A DNA stretch of 64,000 nt from Escallonia rubra (taxonomy: Eukaryota > Streptophyta > Magnoliopsida > Escalloniales > Escalloniaceae): contig JAVXUO010000563.1 in NCBI GenBank assembly GCA_033065855.1, forward strand, positions 1-64,000, read 5' to 3'. Below the pieces are notes generated by a model. That model did no database searches. It worked only from the letters and a program-made list of their open reading frames with translations, and was not told where the DNA came from. Below, one piece after another: positions 1 to 12,048 of the stretch. Made by a program: the position numbers and the translations under genes. Within the stretch, counting starts at the first letter, position 1, and the number at the start of each line of letters is the position of its first letter.

Positions 1-278
1 TATTACCAACTATTATCGACAATTAGAGTAGCGGGCATATTTTTAAATATAAATTTAAAATGGGGACTATTGAATAAATAAGAGATTACATCAAATCTGA
101 TTTTAAGGTTAGTTATCTCTCTAATTTTGGGGCAAAATTAGAGAGATAACAAGGGAGAGAAAACATGAGAAATTTGAGATTTTTGAATTTATTACATTTT
201 TAGTTAAAAAAAAGAACGAAAGAAAGAATTCAGATTTAAGAGAACTGAGGGAGAGACATTTCGTTACTAGAGAGAGAG

Positions 279-332
<54 letters not shown>

Positions 333-2517
333 GATCGAAGAAAGAGTTGAGGGATCGAAGATCGTGTTTCAGAGGAGAATTTTAAAAGGTAATCTCTAAG
401 AACCGTGCAATTTATGTGTGTATATATATGTGCATATGCCTACGTATGTATATACATGTCTTTCTTCGCATAAAATCCCCCAAATTTGATCATGGATCTT
501 ATATTGCTGTTATAGAATGTGTTAGGGGTTATAGGAAGGAATTAGAGCAAGAAAAACGATAAAAAAATGAAGCAAAAAAGGAAACAAATCAAAACTAGGG
601 TTTGCGATGTAAGCTGCTGGAAGAAGACGTTGAACAGTACCCAAGCGCCACACATAGGGACGCGTGGGTAGTCTCTGGCCACTTTTTTGGCCAATTCTAT
701 TTACAGTCACAAAGTTATTTCAATTTTAGAATTTTTGAGAAATTTTTAGAATTTCCTGATATTTTTTATATTTTGCGTAAGTTTAAAAATTTTAAAATCT
801 GTTTGGACGATTTAAAATAATCATTTCATTTTTTTTGTACTGTTTATATGATTCTACGATGTTTCAGTTCCAATTTCAGAATTTTCAAAGGTGATTTGCT
901 ATGATTTGTATTTGCGCAAAATGAATAATTTAATAATAGTTTTAAGGATTTTCTTGACCTGATTTTAGTTTTTGTATTTTTCTTCCATTTTTAAGGCTAC
1001 TATAAAAATTATGGAATTTTTTTTGACCTAGAATTTTTAATGGCTATTTTTCGGGTTTCTTCTAATTAAGGAAATTATTTTTAAATATTCAATATTCAAA
1101 AATCAGATATTTAGTATTTTGATCTTGTATACTATTTTAAGCTATAAAAGCTTGCCTGTCTCGCATGGGCACATCCCATCGTTCTACTGAATTTAATAGG
1201 CCAGACTTGCACGGGGCTCCTTTTGGATAAATCGTCTGCGGTTAGCCCAAGCCGATAATGAGAGAGCAGGTGAGCTGACCTATGCACATATTTTATCCAT
1301 GAAATCGTCTTAACGAGGGCCACCTCACTCTGGAACCACACTGCTGCCCGCTGCCCTTCGGGCACAGCCTCTTCTCAAGAACCCATTCTTACAGAATGGG
1401 TTTATTGTGAATTTTGAAGTGTGGTTAGGTATTGGGGTTGTGTTAGAGTTTCTAACTAGTTTTGGCTATCTATGCGAACTATTGCAAATTGGATTATTCT
1501 GACCATCGTGTAAGCAGTTAATATTGGTCTTATGACTTTGTAATTTAGACAATGTTCTAACAACTGTGCTGCCCCAACTTAGGTTACTCAGAGGACTTTG
1601 ATCGATATCATTTAGTTTCTCTTAACTTGGAGCTAGATAAGAAATTTCTATCCGAAACCTATTTTCTCGAATTTGATTTCGTAAAATTTTATTCTTAATT
1701 GTCATCAAAATTATTTGAACTCTGTTATATTTGAGGTGAGCATATACTTTTGTCTTTAAAACCCTACTTTGAGCCTTAACCGTTCGTTAAAAATTCTTAA
1801 TGATGCTCATTATTCATTACTCATCGAGCATCTTTATTCATTGAAATGGTGTTTATTGTATTCGGTATATTGACATGAGATTTTGCATTAGTGTGTTTTG
1901 ATAGAAGTTGGTGTGCAATGGAGGATTTGATGTGGGCTAGTACCTTGATAGACTAGCCGGTGTACATGTGCATATGTAGTTATTAGTGCTAGTGAGCATT
2001 GCCTGTGTGGCTTTGCTGAGTGATTACCCTACACAGCCTGTCTGGCTTCGCAATTGCTCATGTTCAATATCATCTGTAATTGTTTGCATCGTACCTAAAA
2101 GTGTTCTTATAGATATCTGATCGAACTAGTTGTGATCATTTTGAAACTCTTAGAAAACCATCATCGAATTGCATCTGTAAATTATTTCATAATTCCTATT
2201 TTTGAGCAACCTTATTGAGTTCTCAAAAGCTCACTCTGGTTTGACTTCCTTTTCGCAGGTGATAACCAACAATAAATCGCATTGGGTACGGATTAGAGCC
2301 GAGCGAGGAAAATTTAATTTAAGTTTTAGTATTGTCCATTAGAGGCCCTGCGCAGACATAGATTTGGTATTCATTTATGACAATCTACTAAGAGTACAAT
2401 TTAATTGACGATTTGGTTGCTCTGATGATGGTTGTCCATTTTGGTTATGAGGATATTATTGTCTTAGTGTAAAAGATCAAGTGAGTGCTAGCGTTCCGAA
2501 AATTTCGGGATGTTATA
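1..2517 (+). mobile_element. Long LTR fossil, probably Ty3/Gypsy-type retrotransposon
   Basis: This stretch has no coding region. Its right end (about 2395-2517) closes with a GGGATGTTATA-like terminus. The same terminal sequence recurs at 47040-47177 and, in inverted form, at 58662-58740, where it begins TGTAACATC. Part of its left half recurs inverted at 45330-46365. Long plant Ty3/Gypsy LTRs with TGTAACA-type ends look like this, but the family call is from memory. The window starts inside it, so the left end and any internal region are not visible. Divergence between the copies suggests an old element. It is a fossil with no protein-coding part here. Confidence 0.5.
268..330. repeat. (GA)n / (GATA)n microsatellite
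   Basis: An uninterrupted GA tract with a short GATA block, lying inside the LTR fossil. (CT)n tracts occur in the inverted relative near 46077-46118, so the repeat may be ancestral to the LTR family. Confidence 0.9.
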
Positions 2518-3570
2518 GTTGATCAATGGTGTGAGCCATAAATGGAAAAGGAGAAAATGCTACATATTTTTAGATGGAATATTGGTAAAAAGTTCATTCA
2601 ATTGTTACTAAGTAAATAAATGATGAAAAATATATTTCTTGAATGTTTAACTTCTTAAGCTCACTTTTTTTGGTACAAAAATAAAATTAGTACGAGGATA
2701 CTTTGGAATAAACTAAAAGTATTATTTGCTATGGAGTAATTTATTATTTGTGGCATATTTACTTTTTGAATACTTTATTCTGTACCTTCAACATTAATAT
2801 TGGTAATAATTTCGAGTGCAAAAAGGATATTAAACTATAACAAAACTATATGCGCATGTGATTTAACTATAATTTTCTACTTATGTCTCGCCCACCAAAT
2901 TTCAAATTCATAAGAAACAAATATAATTTTTAAAATTTTTTTTTGTATATGCATAAGTATGATAATTAGGCATGAATTTTTTTTTCTCCGTTTGACATCT
3001 CTTTCAATCAAATCACATAGTAATATAGTATTTTAAAATACATGTTAATTTTGTTTTCTCCGTTTGGTTGTGAATATCCTCACCAACAACATATTAGGCG
3101 ATCTTGACATGACTGTACAAACGATATTCACTAGATTCTAATACATAACAACTAAAAGAGGATACAAAGAAATAGAAAATAATCATGTTAGTGAAAACTA
3201 GATATCTTTCCATGCAGTAGTTCTAGATATATTGATATAATGTATTAGTATAGTGATGCATCAAAATGAAATACAATTTCAATATTTTACACAATTGCCG
3301 TCAATATGATTATAATCGTCTTAAGTAGTTGATTGATTTATTTATGATATTTATATGCATGAGTCATTTCAAATATTATGTCTTATCGTGTATATATCCA
3401 TTACCCCAGTGAGAGTAATTTCATTTGTTATTTTTCTAACTTAAAATACAATCGAGTATGATATAAATATTATTGACGAGAAAATCAATTTTACATCTCA
3501 ACCCGACTAAATTACATCTGAATCCATGCACGTGCACGGATCCGATGCATGGATCCATTAGTTAGTATAG
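2518..3570. other. AT-rich intergenic DNA, no gene seen
   Basis: No open frame or known domain is visible. The last 60 bases contain palindromic ATGCACGTGCAC / GATGCATGGATCC sequence followed by TTAGT, which could be a decayed Helitron 3' end placed just before the P1 promoter-like segment. This is weak. Confidence 0.4.
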
Positions 3571-3935
3571 TATAATAATAATAATAATAATCATCATTTT
3601 TGTCTATTTATTTAGCCAATGAACGTAACCAAATATAGATAGATGAGAAGATAGAAACATTTAGTTGACCATACCAAGTATTTAGTCCTCGTTTGAATAA
3701 TGACCACACCAACCATTTTGTCCTCTTTACATGTTATTACAATAGAAAAAAGATCATCTGTATAATTTTGTCCTCGTCTGAATAATGACCATAAAAACAA
3801 CAATTTTATAATGTGATAGTAGTGAACAATCTGATACCAGGTTCCCCTTCTTTTTTATTTTCCGGGAACACTGCGAACAATTTTAACGTGGCATAATAAT
3901 AATACAAAATCATGATCAGGGATGCTTTGGGCCTT
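3571..3935 (+). promoter_or_regulatory. P1: first copy of a GH1 promoter-like segment
   Basis: This segment aligns by eye with 11765-12048 (P2) and with the DNA just upstream of GH1 copy 1 (13045-13096 joined to 14075-14310, P3). Shared landmarks in order are an AATGAACGTAAC-like block, ATAGATAGATGA, CGTTTGAAT(A/C)ATGA, GTGATAGTAGTGAACAATCT, and AACAATTTTAACGTGGCAT near its end. No coding exon follows P1 in place; a decayed CACTA element does. It is either a tandem promoter duplicate or the remnant of a lost GH1 copy. Confidence 0.6.
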
Positions 3936-4199
3936 ATCTTTTGCCGAGACACAAGGGAATTCTTTATCTACCTGTCTAGCCAAGCAGAGTAGCAGACGGA
4001 CTCCGCTCCTTAAGTTTTGACGTACTGCAGTCCCATAGCTTTATGTGCTCGTCCAACCAAGTAGACTCCTTAAGCTTTATCGGACTTCGGCCCCTTAACT
4101 TTGTATGCTCGTCTATTCAAGCAGATAGACTCTGGGTCCTTTAGCATTGTCGGACTCCGGCTCCTTAGCCTCATTTGCGCATCCAGTCGAGCAGATGGA
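3936..4199. repeat. Degenerate tandem repeat, about three 65-70 bp units
   Basis: Units share CTCCTTAAG(C/T)TTT, TCGGACT(T/C)CGG, and ATGCTCGTC...CAAGCAGATAGA. The array is interrupted at 4200 by a CACTA insertion and resumes at 11538, where the GGA target duplication repeats. Function unknown. Confidence 0.55.
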
Positions 4200-4529
4200 C
4201 ACACAAAAAAAAAAGGGTCTTTAGCGGCAGTTTTTTGTCGGTAAAAACTCGAATTCCGTCGCTAAGGAATTTTACCGATCAAAATTTCTATTGGTAAAAG
4301 TCCGTTAGTAATAACCCATTCGCTAAAAGTTTAATGACGGAATTATTCATTCTGTCGGAAAAAAAAAAGTTTACTTCTACTATCAAAATTAATTATTTTT
4401 AAGGACAGAATATTCCGTCGCTAAAGATATTTTCTCTATTTTTTCCTAATTTCTATGTTTTTTTTAAAGAATTGTAAAAAGACCTTTAGCGATGAAATTG
4501 CGTCACTAAAAGTTCGATAGTAAAAATAA

Positions 4530-7005
4530 AATTAATCAAATTTTTTTTTTAAACCCAAACATGTTTCCTGTAATTCAATTTGCACAAACAATTTATTCCA
4601 CCCACATTCAACCTCAATCAACCAGCCTGTCAGTAAATTTCAATGGATATATATACTATATACAAATGCATACCATGTGCGAGCTCAGTCATCATCTAAA
4701 GCGGCATCTTACTCGTTGTCGTCCCTTTTTTTTCAGCCGCTTTATAGGCAAGCAACTTGAAGACGTAGTTCCTCCCTACATCAAAAAGATGGACAAAACA
4801 CTCTCGTTATTAATTGTATATTAACATTTAACCAATTATAAGTTGGCTTGTAAGCGTACACCACTACACCCGTGCATAACAAAGCAAGGATTTAGGACAT
4901 AAAAGCTAATGATTCCACTCCAAAAAATACAAGGAAAATAATTAATTATATTAATAGAAATACATTAACCAAAGTCAGACATTCTCATCGTATAACTTAA
5001 CAGAGAAGTTGTAAAAGATTCTACGAAAGTTTTCCTTATATCACGGAACCAAAACTACATTAACAAGGACATTAAAACTTATCCCAAAAAAAGATTATCA
5101 ATAACAATATAACCAAGCACAATGGCATACCAAGAGTGTGGTGTCAGTGTAAAAGACATTGAAATCAAACGAATCATTTAGGCATAAGAAAATCCAGTGC
5201 CCAAATAATATGCTTAGTTATTAAAGGCTTCCGCAACTAAATTGTCAGTACCATACAGTATAAAAACTTCAAATATCCTTTATGAAACCCATTAGACCAA
5301 CAAAAAAAGTAATATGAATTAATAAGCATCAAATGTAACTCATTTTTGCCAGGGAGCATCAGCATCAGACCAATGAAATAACCCTCAAGACAATGCACAG
5401 CGACAGTAAAACGCAACAGAGATAAAGTGTTACAACATTTATTCAGCCCAGATTCTAGGAGGCTTCGACCTTTAGTTTGGAGAAAATATTCAGTGGTTGT
5501 CTAACGCCACGTCATTAGAATATGTGGTGTTAAACTACCATTAATGTCTTTCCAACTCACCAAAGTGATCAGGTGTGGACAATAACAGCGAATCCTGTTA
5601 GGTAACCATGATTAATGAAAAATTCAAATTCAAATTTTTACTAAAATTTTAAAAATCCCGCTCACCAATTTTCTGCCATTAATATATTTCCATTTCTTTT
5701 TCTCATTTTCTTTCTTCACCTTCATCTTCCTTCTCTTTTCTCTTTCATTTTCACCATTATAGAAAATAAAACATAAAATGTAAAGGTCACATCTCCAACC
5801 TAAAGCATCATATTTTCTTCATGACAACCACATATTCTATCACTCAGCTTGAATTTGCCTCGTCTTTTTTTTTTTTTTTGGATCCTTGCTCACTAACTTG
5901 AACACATTGTTGTTGTTGCTGCGTATCTAAGTGGCCATTGCCAATTGGATAGTTGTTCAAGACATAACGTCCATAGCGTAGGTCTATTGTCTTACATTGT
6001 GTTTTAAGTACACAATGGCGGCGAAGATGTGCTTTGTCCACCGATTCAAGAAGTTCCTCTAGCGATGGCTGTGTTGCGGTTTTCAGATTTTTAGATTTGT
6101 TTGATCAAGATACATACCAAATGTTGAATGAATTTTGTTTTAATTAAGGAATTGTGTAGCCATTGATTTGTAAACTTTAGTAGTTCAAAATTTTCTTGTA
6201 CCTTCAATGTACTTTGAACAGTTATTATTTTAGAAAATCTTCTTAGCTAGTTTGTGGTATTTGTTGCATTAGTTATTATTTCTTCTTTGTGGGTTTTAGT
6301 AGTCATCACTCTTAACGATGTTGGTGCACTTGAATCTGGTTGCGTACTTGTGAGTTTATATTTTACTTGTTGAAGATTATGGACAAAATAAGGAGCAGCA
6401 GGTTTTCTTTTTTGATTCTGAGTCCACTTTTTATCAAGAGTTCTCTGACCATCCAAGATGACCAAGATCTGTATATAATTGTTTGCTCTTATAAATATGG
6501 TATATTCTGCGGGGTGGTTGTCGAAAATTAAACGAAAGAGAATGAAGATGAAAGAGAAGAGAGAAGATGTTGGTAAGTGGATTTTGGTAGCCATAAAATC
6601 GTTGTTGTGCATTATCCTTCATTTGATGTCAACATAGAAGACAAGTACAGTTGCTATACATTCATACTGGACTGAGGAAGTTACAGTTTGTGAAGTTGCC
6701 AAGATGTGACAGATTGTTCACTTTAAGCAGAAGCTAAAGTGGGAAGAAAAGGAAGACCGGGAGCTTCAAACTGTTTGAAGTGACTGATATATTCATACCG
6801 GATGCACTTGAACTTTTAGAGCTTGTTTGGAACCATGGATTTCTTGGGATTTGGAATTGAAATTGGAATTTCGACTGTTTGGAATACTTAAAAATGGATT
6901 TAGAATTGAATTTCATGAGATTTAGTTTAAGTACACAATCAAGATGACCAGTACACATGTTCAAAATAGTCAACTGTTCATATCCATGCTCATATACAAA
7001 ATTCA
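4530..7005. other. Interior of old CACTA, no gene recognised
   Basis: Short open frames occur, for example minus-strand 5844-6041 with a poly-Gln/poly-Lys end and 6247-6612, but none has a domain I recognise or intact splice structure. They are probably chance frames in decayed transposon DNA. Confidence 0.5.
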
Positions 7006-7007
7006 AA

Positions 7008-7195
7008 ATCAAAGGTAGTCCAATACATGAGGTTCCTCCACTCCCGAATCAAATTCCCGAGTCCAGCTCATCTCCTTGCGGAGAAGGGCATTATGAGCAC
7101 ATCCTTACCCTTAGTCTACGGTACTGTTTCTATCTTTCGAAGGCGTGACCTCTAGGCCAAATGGAGCAACCTTGGCGTTGCACCAAGGTTCAACC
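7008..7195 (-). mobile_element. tRNA-derived SINE, Au-like
   Basis: On the minus strand it starts near 7195 with a tRNA-like head: CTTGGTGCAACGCCAAGG resembles box A, and GGTCACGCCTTCGAAA resembles box B. GATAGAAACAG follows, the block typical of the plant Au SINE family. The flanks CTCATATACAAAATTCAAA (ending about 7005) and CTCATGTACAAAATCCAAA (from about 7196) look like a diverged target-site duplication. The element is old, judging by mismatches in the duplication. Confidence 0.6.
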
Positions 7196-7356
7196 TCATG
7201 TACAAAATCCAAATTTCTTAAAACATATCAAGTAATAGCATAGCATGGCACACATGGATAATTAGGAACCTGAACTTTAAGAATCCCAAATTGGTCTCGA
7301 CCCTCTACTCCTACCCCAACCCTGACAACAAGCTATATACTATTGTCTAACATATA

Positions 7357-7728
7357 CTCCATCCATCCCACATAATATGATCAAAAAATTTTGCACGCAG
7401 ATTAAAAAATTATTTATATATTACGTGTTTCTCATACTACCCTTTACAGAGAGGATGTGAAGAAAGTGGGTCATGAGAGAGAAAATGAGGCAATAGAGTA
7501 TTAAATATAGAGAAAGAAATATAATAAAAAAAAGTTTAAGAAAGTAGGCTACAAGAGAGAAAATGAGTTTGTGGATAGTTAAAATGTGGAGAGAGAACTA
7601 GAATAAAAAAGTGTAAAAAGTGTAAATATGTAAAATACATACATAATCTTTCTTAATTTAGAAAGTAAACAATTTTTGTAGGATGACCCAAAAAGGAAAT
7701 ATGATCAATTTTTGTGGTACAGAAAGAG
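7357..7728. mobile_element. Stowaway-like MITE (Tc1/mariner type)
   Basis: The element is bounded by TA on both sides (7355-7356 and 7729-7730). Its termini are inverted repeats: CTCCATCCATCCCACATAAT at the left and, on the other strand, CTCTTTCTGTACCACAAAAA at the right, both leading into ATATGATC. Plant Stowaway elements have CTCCCTCCGTCCC-type ends and TA target duplications. It is about 372 bp and non-coding. Confidence 0.7.
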
Positions 7729-7944
7729 TACACTACACGGATTTGTCCTATACAGATACAGTCAATTACCTATTTCCTATGTGTTTACACTATTACATTA
7801 GTAATCTTTACAACTTATAAAAGTGTGGATGTGAGTAAATCATTTTTTGGACAAGAATACCCTTCGTATATATATGAATCACTCAATTGCCATTCAAATG
7901 CAATTAATATACTTAAAATCTAGATTCTTTCAATAACTCCACTT

Positions 7945-8580
7945 TTTTCACACTTACAAATATTGCAATTGATAGTCAATGTACTTTTCATGTCATCTAT
8001 AACTTGATGCTTGGTATAGAATAGGTTAATAATTTCAGCAATTTTCATTTTTTAGATGACCATTAGTTAATCATGGTTTTTGCTTTCCTATAGACAAATC
8101 CGAGTTTCTTACTTTTTAACTAATAATTGAATCTGCCATTTATGTTGGCAATGATATTTTGCCAATACACTTCAATAAAAAAGAAAAGGTACAAAATTGG
8201 ACATTTTTAGTCTCTTTCACTTTCTTACGTTTGGCTAAGACTTTCACACTTATAAAAGTAATAGCAATTAGTATGTGAATGTACTTTTTATGTCATCTAT
8301 AACGTGATGCCTGGTATAGACTAGGTTATGAATGACCTTAATGAGCATAGAAACTTATGTAATAATTCAAGCAATTTTTTTTGAAATTACCATTAGTTCA
8401 TAATGAGTTTTGCTTTTGATTGATAAATTAGACTTTCGTATTTTTTTAACTGATAATTGAATCTGACTTTTTATCTTGGCAATGATATTTTGCTAATACA
8501 CTTCAAGAAAAAAGAAAAGGTAAAAACTTGGATATTTTTACTCTCTTTCACTTTCACTTTCTTGCGTTTGGCGAAGACCT
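7945..8580. repeat. Two tandem units of about 300 bp
   Basis: The block from CACACTTACAAATATTGCAAT to the CTTACGTTTGGCTAAGAC-like end is repeated, with the second unit starting near 8247. Shared landmarks include TGTCATCTATAAC(T/G)TGATGC and GGCAATGATATTTTGC. The units differ at many positions, so the duplication is old. Confidence 0.7.
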
Positions 8581-10209
8581 GATAATATGTGGGAGGTATG
8601 TGTATGTGTGTCTTTAGTGGATGTATGGATTTAATTTCTCGGACAAAAATGCCCTTATACACTTTTACAAACTACATTAATGCATTTCAAATGTTACCAC
8701 ATCAGTAACTGCCAACCTATCTCAAAGCCTATTCATTTTCCCTCTTACTGTGTACTATACACCTTCATACATCTTCAATAATTCAAATTATGTGACTCTT
8801 CATCTCCACCTTGTCAAGTGACCAGATGATTAACTTTTGTGCTTGTTGTTCAAAGTTTGTTTAGAGGTAAATTAATTTTACGTTCTAGCCCTTGATTGCT
8901 TAATACTCCATATAACAAATGCTAATTGATATCCTTCTACTTCTGTCAGTTCAAAATGAGTTTTGATTTGTGAGTTTATGTAGTTTCGGGCTCTATAGAT
9001 TTAAAGCTTCCTAATCTCTTATGCTCTTTACACACTTTGACTTTTTTTTAGGATGAGGTTTGATAACTCTAGGGTTTATTTTAGGTGTCAGCTTTCAATA
9101 TAGGCATCAAAATATTATCAGCACTAAGATTCAATAGATAATTTACCGGGGGAAAAATGGTCTAGATAAAATAGTGAGAGCCAAAACTTTACTTTTCATG
9201 ATCGAACATTTTATTCGGTGTTACTGATAGGCAGTATGATTGACAAGTGTTATGTTTAAGTCGTTAATAACTTTGAAAACATCCCATGTACTAGATTAGA
9301 GTTATCGAATGGGAAGCAAACAACCCTAACTCCTCCGGAACAAACTTACTAGGATATTCTTTCAAATTTGTGAATCTGTAAACTTTGTTTGAGTATGTGT
9401 GCGGTTTGAATATTCTATTCTTGTATATGATGAGGCCATTTTTTCTCTTCTATAAATTACGCCTTAGAGGTTTAACCAAAAAGAGAAGTGAAGGAAAGTC
9501 ATTGCTAAAAGCCAAAAATAAGATTAAATAAGATAAAATCATTTGTGAATTAAAAAAAAACTGAAGAAACCTATTCATAGTCACCCAAAAATAGCCATGG
9601 CCACGCAGAATAGCCTACAAAGTTATATTTCAATAATTGTTTTTGAGAAATTACTACACAATACCTTTTTAACAATAAACACTGAAGTTACATGTCAATA
9701 ACTCATTTAGCCTAAGTTAGCATTCGGGGAATACAACTCTCTATATCTTTAATAGATATAACACTTTGGTATTAACAAGACGTCCAAGATGCTAGCTATA
9801 TTAGTGCTACATGAATGTAAATATTTTATCTCTAATACAAATGAAATATTTTTCTATTGACCGATAAACAAGGAAGGAGTTATTGAAAATATTTGACCAC
9901 TAGGCTTAGAAAGAGAAATTTTAGCCTTGATCTCTGAAGATGGTTGTTTTATGTGTTCCTAGATTGTTGCATTGACTTATTTTTTGGTCTTAAATGTTAT
10001 ACACTTGGTTGTAAAAGATAATTTTCATGCTTATGCCATGTTTATCAAAATGCATTCCGCGACCAAAATATTTTGATTTGCATCTATATTTTCATATGTC
10101 GGTTGCTTAGCAACTAATATGTTCAATTGCATATATAACCTCTATTAATTCCTTACTTGATTTTCATTGTGATGCATACTAATTTTATTGGCTATGAACC
10201 TTCTGAAAC
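8581..10209. other. Interior of old CACTA / Helitron body, no gene seen
   Basis: AT-rich DNA without a plausible coding frame. At least the right part is probably the body of the Helitron whose 3' end lies at 10246. I could not identify its 5' end. Confidence 0.4.
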
Positions 10210-10246
10210 ATTGGTGTTCACGTGCATCGCCCGTGGACTCAACTAG
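10210..10246 (+). mobile_element. Helitron 3' terminus
   Basis: CACGTGCATCGCCCGTG can fold as a short GC hairpin and is followed by ACTCAACTAGT. Helitrons end in a hairpin followed by CTRR, with insertion before T. Only the end is supported; the body probably extends left. Confidence 0.6.
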
Positions 10247-10821
10247 TAAGTAAAAATGTAAATAAATATAACCCTTAGGCTATTTAGGCAATTAAGTAGT
10301 TGCATTCTATAGCGAGTTTCAAGACGAATTCTCCCCGTTCTTTGCTCTATAAAACTAACCTCCAAACAAAACAATCGAACCTTACATCACAACATATTTG
10401 TTTGAAATATATGCAACGTGTAGTATTTTCAAATAAATATAATCAACCCATATTATTAAACAAGAAAAAGTTTATCATTCAACATATTGGATAATAAACA
10501 CACAATACCGAACAACAAAAGAACTACAAATAATAAATATTCAAACACAAATTTAAACGAAAGTACGATACTTTTTACAAACATTAGGATTTCTTTAGTA
10601 TACATAAAACCAAAGTCAAAAAGACATATTCATAGCAAGAAAAACAAAGAGAACAAAGTTAAATTACTGCCATTTGCCTAGTTAAACCGAGAAAAGGGCA
10701 GTAAAAAGGCCTTACGAGAAAGGCTAGTCTTTGTTGTCAACCCAATAACAAAATCGGTTGCTCTTAAAGAAAATCTTTCACTCAAAATCGAAGATAACAG
10801 AAAGAGAGTAGGAAGAAGAAT
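10247..10821. other. Interior of old CACTA, no gene seen
   Basis: Small plus-strand frames (10300-10681) are A-rich and show no known domain. I treat them as chance. Confidence 0.4.
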
Positions 10822-10952
10822 TAGGAGGGGATGGGGGGCGGGGGTGGGGCACGTGCGAGGCTGTGGCAGGGGATGTGGGGGTGCGACAACGGGGTGGGGG
10901 AGGGAGGCATGGGCGGTGGGAGGGGGAGGGGGAGGGGGAGAGAGAGAGAGCA
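10822..10952 (+). repeat. G-rich low-complexity tract with quadruplex potential
   Basis: Runs of three to six G separated by short spacers (GGGGATGGGGGGCGGGGG and three GGGGGA repeats) end in (GA)n. It lies just inside the right end of the old CACTA. It matches in position and character the C-rich region near 25000-25140 of the younger CACTA, read on the other strand. Overlapping proline-rich frames on the minus strand come from this composition. Confidence 0.7.
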
Positions 10953-11537
10953 ACGGCAGGGAGAAAAGAAGAAGAAATTTTGGGTGTTACCCAACTTGTA
11001 GAAATCTTCCTCAAATCCCGTATATAGTGACAATTAATAGTCGTTAAATGTTTATAGTACATTTTCTGCTAACACTTTCAACGACAATTCTTATATGCAT
11101 TTTTTAGCATCATTAAATAAAAATCACTAGCAACCAAAAAATTTTCAAAAGGAAAGGAAGTAGGGTTTTGGTCCATTTAATGGATTTTGGTCCCTGCTAA
11201 AACTCCGCTTGTAAATGCCATTAAATGTTTTTGAAGATATGGATTTTTACCAACGGATATAGTCCATCGGTAATATTCGCCGCTAAAGACCATTAAAAAT
11301 TCTTCTTCAAGAAAGAAGCTGAATAAGGGGCAAATTTTGAAAATGTAAATGAGTGACGGAATTACTGTCGGCAAAAGTCCGCTGCTAAAGACTTTTATCG
11401 CCAGAATATTCTGTTGGTAATTGTTTTTAGCGACCGACTTTTATCGGCAAAAATAACGGTTGTTAAAAGTCAATTTTAACGACGAATTTTATTTTGTTGT
11501 TAAAAGTTCGTCACTGAAAGGTGTTTTTCTTGTGGTG

Positions 11538-11764
11538 GGACTGCTTTGGAGGACACGAGTCCTTTAACTTTCACTTTCTACATGCTTGCTCTTCCTCTTC
11601 AGAATTTTATCTCACGTTATAAGTTTTGACTTCGGCATCATAGATTTTCCATCGTAGCCCTCTCCAAGGAGTCATCGTTTTTTTCATTTTGTGCTTTGCA
11701 GGTCCAATCGCACGCTTGTCCGGTCTCAATCAACTTTTATCCGCAATAGGGTCAAACCCAAAAA
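11538..11764. other. Continuation of DNA interrupted by the old CACTA
   Basis: Begins with the second GGA copy. It continues the sequence broken off at 4199 and leads directly into the second promoter-like copy. Confidence 0.5.
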
Positions 11765-12048
11765 TGGTATAATAATACTCATTTTTGTCTCTCGGTTTGG
11801 CCAATGAACGTTACGAAATATAGATAGATGAGGTGATAGAAACATTTAAGAGATGATGGCCTCTTTGCACGTTATTTCAATAGAAAAAGGACCAGTTTTA
11901 CAATTTACCTCGTTTGAATCATGACCATACCAACAATTTTATAGTGTGACAGTAGTCAACAAAATGGTACCGGGTTCGTTTTTTTTTCTTCTTCAATTTT
12001 TTGGGAATACTGCAAACAATTTTAACATGGCATAATTATACCAAAAAT
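11765..12048 (+). promoter_or_regulatory. P2: second copy of the GH1 promoter-like segment
   Basis: Shares with P1 and P3 the blocks CCAATGAACGTTACGAAATA, ATAGATAGATGAGGTGATAG, CCTCGTTTGAATCATGACC and AACAATTTTAACATGGCAT, in the same order. It keeps the A/T junction where a Helitron sits in P3, so it serves as an empty site. No exon follows it directly. Confidence 0.6.

Larger units (their letters stand above)
4200..11537 (-). mobile_element. Old, decayed CACTA (En/Spm) transposon with target duplication
   Basis: The left end reads CACACAAAAAAAAAAGGG and the right end, on the other strand, CACCACAAGAAAAACACC. Both are decayed forms of the CACTACAAGAAAA terminus. GGA flanks the element on both sides (4197-4199 and 11538-11540), as expected for a 3-bp target duplication. 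Subterminal zones at 4210-4530 and 11200-11520 are packed with variants of TTTAGCGACGGA. A G-rich/GA-rich block next to the right end mirrors the C-rich block next to the left end of the younger CACTA at 24679, so this copy lies in minus orientation. I found no recognisable TNP2 transposase inside, so it looks non-autonomous or gutted. It hosts a SINE, a MITE and a Helitron end. Confidence 0.7.

Noticed and set aside
10678-11062. Overlapping proline-rich minus-strand frames as genes
   Set aside because: They follow from the G-rich low-complexity tract and have no start context or domain.
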